Shown here piece by piece: positions 45,601 through 56,030 of a DNA stretch of 64,000 nucleotides (position 1 is its first letter; each line of letters begins with the position of its first letter). Origin of the DNA: Rheum nobile. Its lineage: Eukaryota > Streptophyta > Magnoliopsida > Caryophyllales > Polygonaceae. The notes under the pieces were generated by a model. The model worked only from the letters and a program-made list of their open reading frames with translations, searched no databases and was not told where the DNA came from. The position numbers and the translations under genes were made by a program. The DNA is taken from assembly GCA_027886185.1 (NCBI GenBank), contig WOAB01000760.1:1364001-1428000 (forward strand). The letters are read 5' to 3'.

Positions 45601-46288
45601 AAACATTAATTCATATGTAATAATTTTAGCGATTTCTTAAAGTGTTTAAAACATCTATCTCAGCATGTGACGCAAAATGAACAGTTACACGTACCATACA
45701 AGTGGACAAAGATTATAAACCACGTTATATTTTGTTTTTCTATTTATCCAAAAGTAAGCCGTATGATGTGGAGTGTCACAAGATAAATTTACATCAAGCT
45801 ATGATGTATATATAGGTGTGACTTGATTTTTCATGGAGTTATTTTAATAATTATTGTGTCTTTCTGTCATGTCTTGCTCTTAAAATATATATTATTGTAG
45901 ATATAATTTAGGTTATGGTGAAACGAGCTCTTACGGTAGAACGGAGATACTAATCAGGAGCGTCAGATGAGACTAGAATTAATGGCTCAGATTTAATCAT
46001 AATGAGTGCAAATTTGAGAAATGGAATTGGGTGCACCAGATTATACCAAATCCTGATTTCATGGAATTTTATTTTCATCTAAAATCTCTAAAATCTCCCA
46101 TATATGGTTACTTCCATTCTCTCACAAAATACTGCTCCAAAACCGTATCTGCTAAATCTCCCTAAACCTCCATTGAAGATCTGCCTCCGCAACTCCTCCT
46201 CCTCCTCCTCCTCCGTGACTTCGCCTCAGTGGTTCCCTCTATCTTGGATCTTGATGATTTCTTCTTCAATCCTTGTTTATTAGTTCAA

Positions 46289-46372
46289 CCCCCCCCCCCC
46301 CCCCCCCCCCCCCTCCCCCCCCCCCCCCCTCCCCCCCCCCCCCCCCTCCCCCCCCCCCCCCTCCCCCTCCCC
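46289..46372. repeat. Poly-C tract, about 84 bp with six T interruptions
   Basis: An almost pure C run on the plus strand, broken only by single T residues at semi-regular spacing. The upstream (CTC)n at 46196-46213 is a separate microsatellite. Confidence 0.9.
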
Positions 46373-46659
46373 TTTTCAATTTATTTGTTTGATATTTAGG
46401 GTTATTGTCTTCAACTTCCCCAAATTCGCAAAGACTTTGATTTTGATTTTAAGGCTTGTCTCATTGAAATTTACGTTTTGTAGTCATAAAAAACTTGTGT
46501 TTTTATTTGTTCGATTTCATTGATTAATGTTGATGTTGTTTTTGATTTTAACGTCAATGTTGTTTTGATTTTAGGGTTTGTGGATGGTTCGATGGTCGTT
46601 GAATAGAGAGAAAATGTCTTTAGAAACAAAAAGTAACAGCCAAGAATCGAAGATTCGTC

Positions 46660-47500
46660 CGGGGGTGATATTCACGGGTGGTGATATTCGTGCAATATGT
46701 GTTGATATTTATGTAATTGGGTGGTAATATTAATGTAATTGGATAGTGATCGATATTCATGAATTGAGTGATGATATTCATGTAATATTCACGATATCGG
46801 GGGTGATATTCGTGTAACATTTGTTGATATTAATGTAATTAGGTGGTAATATTAATGTAATTGGGTAGTGATCAATATTCATAAATTGATTGGTGATATT
46901 CATGTAATATTCACGATATCGGGGGTGATATTCGTATAATATGTGTTGAAATTCATGTAATTGGGTGGTAATATTAATAATTGTGTAGTGATCGATATTC
47001 ATGAATTGAATGGTGATATTCATGTAATATTCACGATATCGGGGGTGATGTTCGTGTAATATGTGTTAATATTCATGTAATTGGGTGATAATATTAATGT
47101 AATTGGTAGTGATCGATATTCATGAATTGAGTTATGTTATTAATGTACTTGAGTGTGATATTCATGTAACTGATTATGATATTCGTGTAATTGATTATGT
47201 TATTCATATATTATTAAGTGGTGATATTCATATTTTAAGTTGTGGCATTCATGTCTTTAATTGGTGATATCCACATATTAAACAAAAATAATCATACAAA
47301 CATGACGATATTCAAGAAACAATGACAAAAGCAATAAGAACAAATTTACAAATCTACGAATTTGCAAAGCATTAGGACGTTGAAAAAATCAAGTGGTGAT
47401 ATTCATGTTTTAAGTGGAGATATTCACGTCCATCGATATTCATAAACGCATGAACGATATTCATAAAGACGTGATCGATATTCATGAACGCTGACAAATC
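46660..47500. repeat. Tandem array, about 120-bp unit, rich in GATATTCATG
   Basis: The marker CACGATATCGGGGGTGAT recurs at about 46791, 46913 and 47033 (spacing 122 and 120). Sub-repeats GTAATATT, GTAATTGGG and GATATTCATG fill each unit. After about 47170 the array decays to isolated GATATTCA words, some inverted. ORFs on the minus strand here are repeat artefacts. Confidence 0.9.
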
Positions 47501-47765
47501 GTTGAACAAGAAGAAAATGTATTAGCGGAATGGAGCGGTTTTGGAAGAAATATATGATTTTCTCTCCTCTAACAATATCCTTAATTATCTTCTTTTAATT
47601 AAAATATCTATTAACTACCTTATTTGAGAAGATCTGATAGTTTCACACATACCATATCCACTAGATGACACATTCATCCATTCGTTTATCACCCTCCATC
47701 CAACGTCCCAGATTAATACATCCGTTTTACCACAATTCCCGTTTTACCGAAGCGTTCCTCATTAT

Positions 47766-48333
47766 AGATAACTACATGACATAGTAAATATGACATCATA
47801 GACATTTATACATGTTGGCTTACTTTATTGAAGAATGACATGGTCAATTGTGTATGTTAATACTTTGTCAGTTGTTAGCAGTGTGTTTGGTAGATAATTG
47901 TATAAGTATGAAGTTGTTTGGTTATCTAATGTTTACTGAAGACAATGACATAACTAGCTAGATACATTCATCAATGTCACATGTCACATGTATATGAATA
48001 GAGTTTATTGTTAAAAGATAAGATTAGAGAATAAATGCAAAACATATTTCATTTAGTACTTTATGCAATGAAATAAATTACTTTTTTTCCGATACATGAT
48101 GTCATATTAGTCATTGCATTCAAGTATTTAGGTTTTAGAATTTTATCAAAGTATGAATGAATAGCATGGCTATATTAGTCATTGTATTGTGTATTAGAAT
48201 TTGTTATTTGATCCATAAAACCCTAGAAGACATACCAAACGATTAGTAAAGCATCTTAAAAATGATATTAATGTAAAAAACATACAATCTATACATCTTA
48301 TGTTTGATCATATATTTCTAGTTTTAGAGAGAA
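47766..48333. other. AT-rich intergenic DNA
   Basis: No supported feature seen. Confidence 0.4.
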
Positions 48334-48673
48334 TAAGGCTCTGTTCGATAAATCGAATTGAAATGAAAACTGGAGCTGAATGAGTAGTTGAAGTAGGAGC
48401 TGGAGCTAGAACTAAATTTATTAGCTTAATTATTTACAAAATATAGTTGATGTTCGGTATTATAAGCTGAAATGAGATAAATATAAAATTCAGTTTGTTA
48501 ATCTTTAACAATCTAGGGGATCACATTAAAAAAATGAAAAAATTAAGCTACATTAATCTACTATAAGCTTTCTAAGCTAGATTGACGTTTTTTTACCGAA
48601 CACTCATTAATTAGATTAAAAAAAAAAATCAAACTCCGTTAGTCTCAAAAAAGCTTTACTGAACGGAGCTTAA
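48334..48673. mobile_element. Tourist-like (PIF/Harbinger) MITE, 334 bp
   Basis: The element 48337-48670 is flanked by TAA on both sides (48334-48336, 48671-48673). The ends are GGCTCTGTTCGATAAA and the inverse of AGCTCCGTTCAGTAAA. A 3-bp TAA duplication with a G-rich GTTCG-type end is characteristic of Harbinger MITEs. A second inner repeat AAGCTTTCTAAGCT / AAAAGCTTTACTG lies near the right end. No coding capacity. Confidence 0.75.
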
Positions 48674-49125
48674 GTAGTGTTCATCTTTTGTCGTCTTCTA
48701 ATTAAAGTTTGCTCAACCAATTCTTGTCTGAATCCGATGATTCCATACCCTATACACTCCTTGATAACCTAACTTTCATATACAATAAAGAAATCTGGTT
48801 TTTGATTCTAGGGTTTTCTAAAAATCCATATTAAACTTGACAAACGAATCACACATTCGAATTCTGAGAACTTTCACTTTGTAATCAAAATTTTCCTACA
48901 ATTCTAGACGATATCGTGCTGTTTAAATATTCAATAGAAAGCTTAAGTCGTGATCTTCATCACCATCAAAACTTGAAAAAATTCCGCTTAGTACATCTCA
49001 TGTAACACCCGATTTAAATCAAGTGAAAAACACACCTCTAAGCCTAATCTTAGCTCAAAACCTTCCCAATACCATCCACTGGATCACTCCCATCCTATCC
49101 CCTTCAAGGAAGGAGGCCCACTTAC
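48674..49125. other. Upstream flank of the H1 gene
   Basis: No repeat ends or second gene recognised. A TGTAACACCCGATT string at about 49000 resembles an LTR end but has no partner. Confidence 0.4.
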
Positions 49126-49257
49126 AGCCGTCAATAACACAAGGATCCAACGGCCCACATTTGAACTTTTGAGATCGAATGAATCCGTGTGTAAGGCTTC
49201 CAACAAATCAGAATTCGTCATTTCTTGAGCTTCGTCTTCGCCTTCCAATATTTAAAC
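49126..49257 (+). promoter_or_regulatory. H1 promoter: MSA-like motif, site II motifs and TATA-like box
   Basis: TCCAACGGCC at 49146-49155 fits the mitosis-specific activator core YCYAACGGYY bound by MYB3R factors. GGCCCAC occurs twice (about 49127 and 49153), matching the site II (TGGGCC) element of growth-related genes. CCAATATTTAAAC at 49245-49257 gives a TATA-like box about 110 nt before the start codon. Roles are inferred from motif knowledge only. Confidence 0.5.
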
Positions 49258-49364
49258 TCCGCCTGCAACTTCTTCGTCAGCGCAATTAAAAATACGAAGA
49301 ATCAATTTCGCTTCCCTGACCTCAATCGGTTGATAAATTCTCTTTGTGTCGAAGCATTTCGGTT

Positions 49365-50297
49365 ATGGCGGCTGTTGAAATTGAGGCTACTACCGAGGTT
49401 ACTGACATCGTCATCGAGTCTCCGGCGATAGAGGAGAAGCCGGAAGAAGTTCCCGCTGACGATGTCAAGCCAAAGAAGGCAAAGGCTAAGAAGTCATCTT
49501 CTCACCCCCCTTACTACGAGGTACGGATCTGATTTTTGTAGATCTTGTTGGAATGTTGATGTTGATTGTGTGGCGTTCTCATCTGGTTATTGCTTTGTTG
49601 ATTCTAGATGGTGAGCGATGCAATTGTGACGCTGAAGGAGAAGAGTGGATCGAGTCAGTACGCGATCCAGAAATTCGCTGAGGAAAAGCACAAGGAATTG
49701 CCGCCGAATTTCAAGAAGATGTTGCTCGTTCAGCTGAGGAAGCTCGCCGCTTCTGGAAAGCTCGTGAAGGTCAAGAATTCGTACAAGCTCCCTTCCGACA
49801 AGGCTCCCGCCGCCGCTCCGAAGCCGGCGGCGAAAAAACCTGCGGCCACAGCCAAGCCGAAACCTAGCACCGCTGCTAAGAAATCCACGGCGAAGAAAGC
49901 GGCTCCGAAGTCCCCGGCGAAGTCGAAATCAAAGGCGGTAGCTAAGCCGAAGCCTAAGGCGGCAGCGAAGCCGAAGCCTAAGGCGGCAGCGAAGCCGAAG
50001 CCTAAGGCGGCAGCGAAGCCGAAGGCCCCCGCAGCAAAGCCTAAGGCTGCTACCAAGCGGAAGGCTAGGGCACCGGCGAAGCCTTCGAAGGTTGCGAAGA
50101 CATCGGCTGCGGCATCGCCGTCGAAGAAGAAGGCGCCGGCGGCGAAGAAGGCAGCTGCTCCGGCGAAGAAAATTGTTCCGGTGAAGAAAGCCGCTGCTCC
50201 GGTGAAGAAGGCGGCTGCTAAGTCTAAGACAGTGAAGAAAGTCAAGGCTGTGAAGTCGCCGGCGAGGAGAACGTCGGCAAGGAATGCGGCGAAGTGA
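49365..50297 (+). CDS. Linker histone H1
   Basis: Binds linker DNA at the nucleosome entry/exit and compacts chromatin in the nucleus. Exon 1 is 49365-49520, intron 49521-49607 (GT...AG), exon 2 49608-50297, giving 281 residues. I chose ATG 49365 over an upstream in-frame TTG because the next residues (MAAVEIEATTEV) fit the acidic N-tail of plant H1. The winged-helix globular domain covers about residues 47-116, from HPPYYEMVSDAIVTLKEKSG to LRKLAASGKLVKVKNSYKL; the intron falls inside its start, a usual position in plant H1. The C-tail is Lys/Ala/Pro-rich with SPAK/SPSKKK-type motifs and a 24-bp internal repeat. Length and composition are normal. Antisense frames (49730-50245, 49929-50309) are compositional shadows. 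Confidence 0.97.
49521..49607 (+). other. H1 intron
   Basis: 87 bp, donor GAG|GTACGG and acceptor TTCTAG|ATG. Phase 0, so exon 2 happens to start with a methionine codon. Confidence 0.9.
49946..50017 (+). repeat. 24-bp coding repeat in the H1 tail, three copies
   Basis: GCCGAAGCCTAAGGCGGCAG is the start of each 24-bp unit (starts at 49946, 49970, 49994), with a partial fourth at 50018. It encodes KPKPKAAA. In-frame expansion changes only tail length. Confidence 0.95.
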
Positions 50298-50548
50298 GGA
50301 GTAGTTCATCGTGTTGTAGAAGGTTTGGCTTTCCAGTGTTCCCTAGAGAGGGGTATTTTGTGTAAATTCGCACCGAATTTAGGGGTATTATGGGACTTGT
50401 TGGTGGTTTTAACATTTATATCATATATATTATTAATGAGTATGGAAGTTTGTAATTTCAGCCGATAGTTTCTAAACTACGTTACTCCGGTGCATTTGCC
50501 CATTCTGTGCACACGTATTTCGGTTACGCAAATACCACGTTCTAGCAC
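50298..50548 (+). other. H1 3' untranslated and downstream region (copy 1 of a duplication)
   Basis: The part to about 50430 recurs at 51206-51371, and the part 50431-50548 recurs at 57361-57478. Together they show a duplicated H1 3' end. No exact poly(A) signal can be assigned. Confidence 0.7.
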
Positions 50549-51190
50549 GTATTTGTTTATTTTTTTTATATTTATAAAAATTATATATTCAATTGATATA
50601 GAAATATATAGATAGTAATAATTATAGAAATAGATGAAATATAATATAAAAAGGAATTAATTGAATACAAAATATTGAATAAATGAACAAAATAAAAGAG
50701 AGTCGAAATTCTCCATGATTTTATTAATAGTAAAAATTGACTAAGTAGTTTTAAAACGGGAATAGTCACATTTTTTACATCAATACGACTAAAACGATAA
50801 AGCATAATCAAAATATTTATTTAATACATAAAAATATAATAAATATTTTTAAATACTCAATGGACTTATGGGCCTAAATTATATTTGTATATGTTGTAAA
50901 TTTTTTATGTAACTTTAAATTTGCTTAATGGGTTTATAGGCCCAAATAGAATAAATGGGGAAGTGAAATAGAAGCCCAATTCGAAAAACTCGATTTATGT
51001 AATAATATATTATTTGTATTAAATTGAATTTATTCGTTATCATTTCTCTCTAATAGGAATCGAACTCAACATTCTATTATGTTGGGTTATAGGAATCGAA
51101 CTCTATAATAAATATATTGGGTTAATTCATTCATAACAAGATCAATGAAAAATTTGAGATATATATCCCCAATAAAATAAATAAATAAAT
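50549..51190. other. AT-rich spacer between the two H1 3'-end copies
   Basis: No gene recognised. It includes a SINE-like fragment (51054-51106) and a fragment TCCATCGTGTTGTA at 51191 that repeats the H1 downstream word found again at 51241. Confidence 0.5.
51054..51106 (-). mobile_element. SINE-like fragment with two box-B-like words
   Basis: AGGAATCGAACTC occurs twice (about 51056 and 51091). On the minus strand this reads GAGTTCGATTCCT, which fits the pol III box B consensus. Only a short fragment, so the element type is a guess. Confidence 0.3.
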
Positions 51191-51205
51191 TCCATCGTGT
51201 TGTAA

Positions 51206-51371
51206 AACGTCGGCAAGGTATGCGGCGAAGTGAGGAGTAGTCCATCGTGTTGTAGAAGGTTTGGCTTTCCAGTGTTCCATAGAGAGGGGTATTTTGTGTA
51301 AATTCGCACCAAATTTAGGGGTATTATGGGACTTGTTGGTGGTTTTAACATTTATATCATATATTATTTAA
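51206..51371 (+). pseudogene. Duplicated H1 3' end, first part
   Basis: Copies 50271 to about 50430 with a few substitutions, including the final H1 codons up to the TGA and the 3' untranslated region. It has no upstream H1 coding sequence, so it is a fragment. The copy is broken off at 51371 by inserted elements and resumes at 57361. Confidence 0.9.
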
Positions 51372-52409
51372 AGAATGCGGATCCGGTGATAAAGAGAGTT
51401 TATGTGAGAAATAAGAATGAATATGGACCATTTGATCCAAGGAAATTAAAGGCCCGTATTTAAAAAAGAAAAAACCGCAATAATTCGACACGGCTGGATT
51501 TTATTTGAAAAAAACGCGTATTTTTGGGGGGAAATACGGGCGGGTGTATGCCCATGCGTTTTTTTTTATTCGCTAGCACATACAACACAAAAATCGTGCA
51601 CATAGAGACTTATTTTCATGCACATACATGCAAAAATCTGTACATTTTTAACTAGTCTACATAAAATCAAATTAAATACAAACTTGTGCACATTTTAGGG
51701 GTAAGTTTTTGGCATGTATGTGCATGAGTTTCCACTAAACAAAGACAAACAAATATTCATGCACGTATAAGCACAAACTCGTGCACATTCTAAAAAAGTG
51801 CATCAGTTTTTGCATGTATGTGCGTGTGTTTCCAGTTATACAAAGCCACATACAGTCAAAATATGTGCACATACATGCACAAACTTGTGCACATTCCAAG
51901 AAGTGCATAAGATTTGGCATGTATGTGCATGAATTTCCACTTAAATAAAGTCACACATACAATCAAAACCTAGGCACATACAAGCACAAACTTGTGCACA
52001 TTCTGGGAAGTGCATAAGTTTTTGCCTGTATATGCATGAATTTTTACTTACACAAAGTCACGTAAATTTTTATTTCTAGAAAATATGTAAGTGAAAAATC
52101 ATGCACACCTAGTATAAATTACATGCACAAACAAGTATAAAGGCATGCACTTCAAAAGGAATCCACATTCAATTCAAAACTCATGTACATTTTAACCCAG
52201 AAAAACGATGTATACAAGTAGAATTTAGATGCACGTACAAGTCTAAATCCATGCACACACAATCCAAAATCTATGCACATCCCATATCCTGCGCGCGCGC
52301 GTCCTTTTAAAGTTTTTTCAAAAATATGCGTTTTTAAACGACATGACCGTTTTTTATTCTCATTCTCACTCTAATAATCTTTTTCACTTGAACCTCTCCC
52401 TTATTTAGA
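51364..52409. mobile_element. MULE-type element, 1028 bp, near-perfect 9-bp TSD
   Basis: The element 51373-52400 has flanks TTATTTAAA (51364-51372) and TTATTTAGA (52401-52409), 8 of 9 identical. Its end GCGGATCCGGTGATAAAG, then GAGAGTTTATGTGAGAAAT, aligns with the inverse of the right end (GAGGTTCAAGTGAAAAAG, then ATTATTAGAGTGAGAATG). An inner inverted pair AAAACGCGTATTTTTG / AAAACGCATATTTTTG lies at about 51511 and 52322. The interior is a tandem array. No transposase. It is inserted in the split H1 duplicate, just left of the Helitron start. Confidence 0.75.
51590..52290. repeat. Tandem array, about 95-107-bp unit, rich in TGCAC/ATGCA
   Basis: The marker GTGCACATT recurs at 51686, 51781, 51887 and 51994 (spacing 95, 106, 107), followed by degenerate copies. 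Words CATGTATGTGCATGA and ACATACATGCACAAA dominate and are often palindromic. It is the core of the MULE-type element. Confidence 0.85.
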
Positions 52410-52428
52410 AAAGACTTTATTAATCTAC

Positions 52429-52691
52429 TACTCCATCCGTCCCTTAATATAGTTCCTGATTCTGTTTTTGATATTATTCACAGTTGAAGAGAATCTTCAA
52501 GATTTCTTCCAATATATAAGAAAAAATATTGTCATGTGGGGTCTTGTTTGATTCGTCTCAATGAGTACTTCAACAATATCAAAAAATATATATTTTTTAT
52601 TAACATGTAATTAGAGATATTAACGATACAAAACACGCATCGGCAAGTGTGCAAAAAGAAACAGGAACTATATTAAGGGACATATGGAGTA
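52429..52691. mobile_element. Stowaway (Tc1/mariner) MITE, 259 bp
   Basis: The element 52431-52689 starts CTCCATCCGTCCCTTAATAT and ends in the inverse of CTCCATATGTCCCTTAATAT, flanked by TA on both sides. These ends and the TA target are diagnostic of Stowaway elements. It interrupts the Helitron 5' terminus (TCTACTA|TATAATTACT). Confidence 0.93.
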
Positions 52692-52955
52692 TATAATTAC
52701 TAAAGCAGAATACAAACTGCGTCACATGGCGCTCCGAAAATAAATCAAATCCCTCTACTGCCACGTGGCATCACAACATTGAATCTGCCACGTGTCAAGC
52801 TCTTATTTTTTCAGTTGATTTTTCAAAAATCTAATAAAATCAAAGAAAATAAAATCTCTGCCCATATTAGCAGGATGTGCATACAATATGAATATTTTGT
52901 ATACTCTAATCTTTCCAAAAACGTAACAAATAATATTATCAACCATATATTTTCA
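52691..52955 (+). repeat. Helitron 5' segment, family 1, copy 1
   Basis: Collinear with 54406-54668. Both contain ACTAAAGCAGAATA, a CACATG(G/A)C(G/A)CTC word, two CACGTG(G/T) words and AAAATCTAATAAAATCAAAG. The similarity ends together near ATATATTTT. Confidence 0.85.
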
Positions 52956-53902
52956 TATTTGCCAAATATCACCATAAAAATCCATCACCATTATTTAATT
53001 ACCTAAATTAACCCTAATTTATTTTTATCATTATAATTTACTTTTAAAATTCAAATCTCCTCTATCCGATCAAACCCAAATTTCAAATCCCCTTTCTCCT
53101 TAATCTCCCTTCTTTTATGTTCAAACTACCATGAGACCATCATTCTATTCTCATATTTTAAACCTAAATCAGTGACCCTTTCTATATCTCCCAATCTGCT
53201 CAATTTAAATTAAAATTACCAATTGCTAATTTACCTCTCTTAATGTTATCAAGCATTACTTATTTTGAAGCTCCACGAGAACCTCTTCATTCTCCCAATT
53301 CCTGAACACTTGGTATTACACCATTAAATTGGATTAGAATTTGTTACTGAATTGCCTTCAAATTAATTTAAAACTTCATACATTAATGGTAATTGAATAA
53401 ACACCACGAGTTGACATTAAAAACCATGATAGTACACTGGAAAAACTACAATTGGCTTGTTCCACATCGAATTTTTAGCAAACTAGATCGGAAAACTCAA
53501 ATCAATTCATCTCCAAAGATTGCAAATTTCGTTTCAAAATTGATATTAGAGTTGGCAACGCGATCTGAAAGACATCGAAAGAGGTGAGGTGTGAAAGTGA
53601 TGAGGCGTTTGCTCGTGGCTAAGATGGTCATGAAACAGATGGTGGTGTTCGGTGGATTGGTTACATGAGGATGGGTTCCAAATTCTATTCAAACCTAAAC
53701 TTTTTCTATCAGGTATGCAGAGGAAAGATGAGATTCAAGAAACGATAGAGATAGTGGCAGAACAATGAAAATTGAAAAAAACTCTAAGGGACATTCTTGA
53801 CAAATCAATAACGGTGAAACGTTTTTAGGTGACATTTAGCAATACTTTATATTTTTTGTACATAAATAAATCTTTAATCATAAATCTGTAATTATATTTT
53901 TT

Positions 53903-54013
53903 TTACGGATATGCGTTGGTGTCGTTGCTGTTGGAGAGCCTATTATTACCGGAAGGGAGGGAAGAGAGCAAGTCATCGGCATCGTCGTAGGCGCCGGCGA
54001 ATGGATCCGCCAT
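53903..54013 (-). pseudogene. Captured first-exon fragment of an unknown host gene
   Basis: On the minus strand, from the ATG complementary to 54011-54013, the frame reads MADPFAGAYDDADDLLSSLP and continues SGNNR..., stopping at 53903-53905. GC content and codon pattern are unlike the AT-rich surroundings. A possible splice donor (CCG|GTAATA) follows the LPS codons, so the real exon may end there. Helitrons often carry such host gene pieces. I do not recognise the gene. Confidence 0.45.
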
Positions 54014-54400
54014 GGGAGCAGAAATTAGGGTAGATTAAAAAGGGGAGGAAATGAGAAATTAGGAGAGCATGAGAAGGGAAGGTTGAGAAGTACGAGGATT
54101 GGGCAATTGAGCTGCTGAGGTCTGTGGAAAGTGCGGATGCAGTCGGCGTCACAAACAAAACGGTTTTCTTATGGCCGGTTGAATTTTCTTTTTCCTTTTC
54201 CTCCTTTATTTGAGCTGGTGTAGTTTTGTTGTGAAATCATGATGATTCATCTTTGCGTAGATTGACATCGAAGTTGAATAGGCTACTATATTTATATAAA
54301 CTAAATCGTTCTAGAAAATATTAGTACGTATTGAATTCCAATTTTGTAAGCTTTATTTACTTTAATTAATAATTAATAGTATCATAATTAATCTGTTCAA

Positions 54401-54668
54401 TCTACTATAAATCACTAAAGCAGAATATCAACTGTGCCACATGACACTCTGAAAATGAACCAAATCCTTATGCTGACACGTGGTATCACGTCATTGAATT
54501 TGTCACGTGTCAAACTCTTATTTTTTCGGGCTGTTTTTTTCAAAAATCTAATAAAATCAAAGAAAATAAAATTTCTACCCATATTAGCCGGATATGCATA
54601 CAATATGAATATTTTTTATACTCTAATCTTTTCAAAAATGTAGCAAATAATATTCTCAGCCATATATT
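54401..54668 (+). repeat. Helitron 5' segment, family 1, copy 2
   Basis: Starts TCTACTATAAATCACTAAAG, preceded by A. It matches 52424-52430 joined to 52691-52955. No separate 3' end is seen before it. Confidence 0.8.
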
Positions 54669-55552
54669 TTTTGTACGTAATCTATATCTATATACTATTA
54701 CTAACGATCTCATTTTCTTAATAGATCTCATTTTATATTGTAAATGAAAATTTTGAAAATGATATTCATCTATCAGATATCCTACTTTCAAATTGGCATA
54801 ATATCTTTTCATCCTAAACTTCCATTTGTAACTCTTTATTTCAACTAATATATCAATACGATAAGCATATCTTCAAACTATATTACTATAGATCCACCAA
54901 ATCACTTTTTTTTTATTAACCTAATAAATTTGCACCAATATGGCAATATCATGATAAATGGATTAAAAGTTTTTGATTTCAAAGGGGTTTTGAAGTATTA
55001 GGCACTAGGAAATAATTGTACGTTGTTATGATTTGCTACCCTAGCTCATTTTTCACTTGCTAAAAGGTTAAATATTTTGACAATGTTTTTTTTCAATAGT
55101 AGTTATTGAGCTTTTTAGTGCTAATTTGAGTAAATTAATGTTATTATAATTATGAGAAATCATTATTATTAATTTCATTATTAATTGTGATATTGGTCAA
55201 CTAAGTCATGGAAATTTTTGCCCAGTGTTTGTCACACGATCATTATTACTTATATAATACCCAAGTCCTTTTATAAATACTTACAAGATCCTTAATAATG
55301 ATTTTATATCAAATAAACCTTTTTACACAACATTTCTTCTCTTTTATAATTTTCATTGTTCTTTTTTGTTCTTTATCAAACCTTCCTTAAATTATTATGA
55401 AGAGATCATACATGATCAACTTTATTTATATTTTATAAGAAAATTGTAAATATTTTTCAATACCCATATGAAGATATGCATCTAACCTATAGTTCATACA
55501 CATGAAGCATAATCTTTTTATTTTGCTACAAAGTAAGAAAGTTGCGTTATAA

Positions 55553-56030
55553 TCTACTATATATCTACTAAACTAGAACTTAATTATGCTACATGACACC
55601 CCCTCATTAAAACTGTCACATGTCATTTTCTGCTTTTTCAATTTTTTAAAATAAATTTAATTATAAATCAAAGATTATTATCCTAAACATATAATTTTTT
55701 CTTAATTTAAATACAAATCAAGTACAAATATTGCAAGTTAATCACAAAGATTACAAATCTAAAATTTCCTAATTATATAAATATCCAAAATTTCCTAATC
55801 TATTATATATGTACTAAGCTAGAACCTAATTGCGCCACATGGCACTCCCTCATTAAAACAGCCACATGACACCCCCTCATTAAAATCGTCACATGTCATT
55901 TTCTGTTTTTTTCAATTTTTTATAATAAATCTAATTATAAATCAAAGATTATTATCCTAAACCTATCATTCATTTTTTCCTAATTTAAATACAAATTGAT
56001 CACAAAGATTACAAATCCAAAATTTCCTAA
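55553..56030 (+). repeat. Helitron 5' segments, family 2, two copies
   Basis: TCTACTATATATCTACTAAA at 55553 and TCTATTATATATGTACTAAG at 55799, each preceded by A. Each is followed by CTAGAAC, then CATGACACCCCCTCATTAAAA or its variant. A third similar start (TGTACTATATATCTACTAAA) is at 56031. Confidence 0.8.

Larger units (their letters stand above)
36311..45605 (-). mobile_element. Copia-2: degenerate Ty1/copia element with two nested insertions
   Basis: Element 36316-45600 on the minus strand, target duplication AAACA (36311-36315, 45601-45605), LTRs of 147 and 145 bp. Removing the insertion at 37206-38465 and the TR-GAG element at 38849-42230 with their target duplications leaves about 4.63 kb, a normal copia size. 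Coding parts in minus-strand order are gag-protease, integrase, reverse transcriptase (split) and RNase H. They carry stops and frameshifts, so the copy is dead. On the minus strand the LTR ends are TATTAG...CTAACA, the same non-standard TA..CA pair as Copia-1. Confidence 0.95.
45915..47765. mobile_element. MULE-like element with degenerate inverted ends
   Basis: The left end region ACGGTAGAACGGAGATACTA, followed by AATC and a GACGTC-poor stretch GCGTCAGATGAG, aligns with the inverse of the right end (GGTAAAACGGATGTATTAAT, then CTGGGACGTTGGATGGAG). The arms match over about 60 bp with many changes. I could not find a convincing target duplication, so both ends are approximate. The interior holds CT-rich sequence (46130-46290), a poly-C tract and an AT-rich tandem array. 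No transposase is seen. Confidence 0.5.

Noticed and set aside
46289..46372. Poly-C as retroelement or cDNA tail
   Set aside because: No adjacent element end or target duplication supports it; kept only as a repeat.
46620..47023. Asn/Thr/Tyr-rich minus-strand frames
   Set aside because: They arise from the 120-bp tandem array.
45915..47765. A firm 9-bp target duplication for this MULE-like element
   Set aside because: Flanking sequences do not match, so the boundaries are given as approximate.
49730..50309. Long antisense frames opposite the H1 tail
   Set aside because: They mirror the biased Lys/Ala codons of H1 and have no domain or start context of their own.
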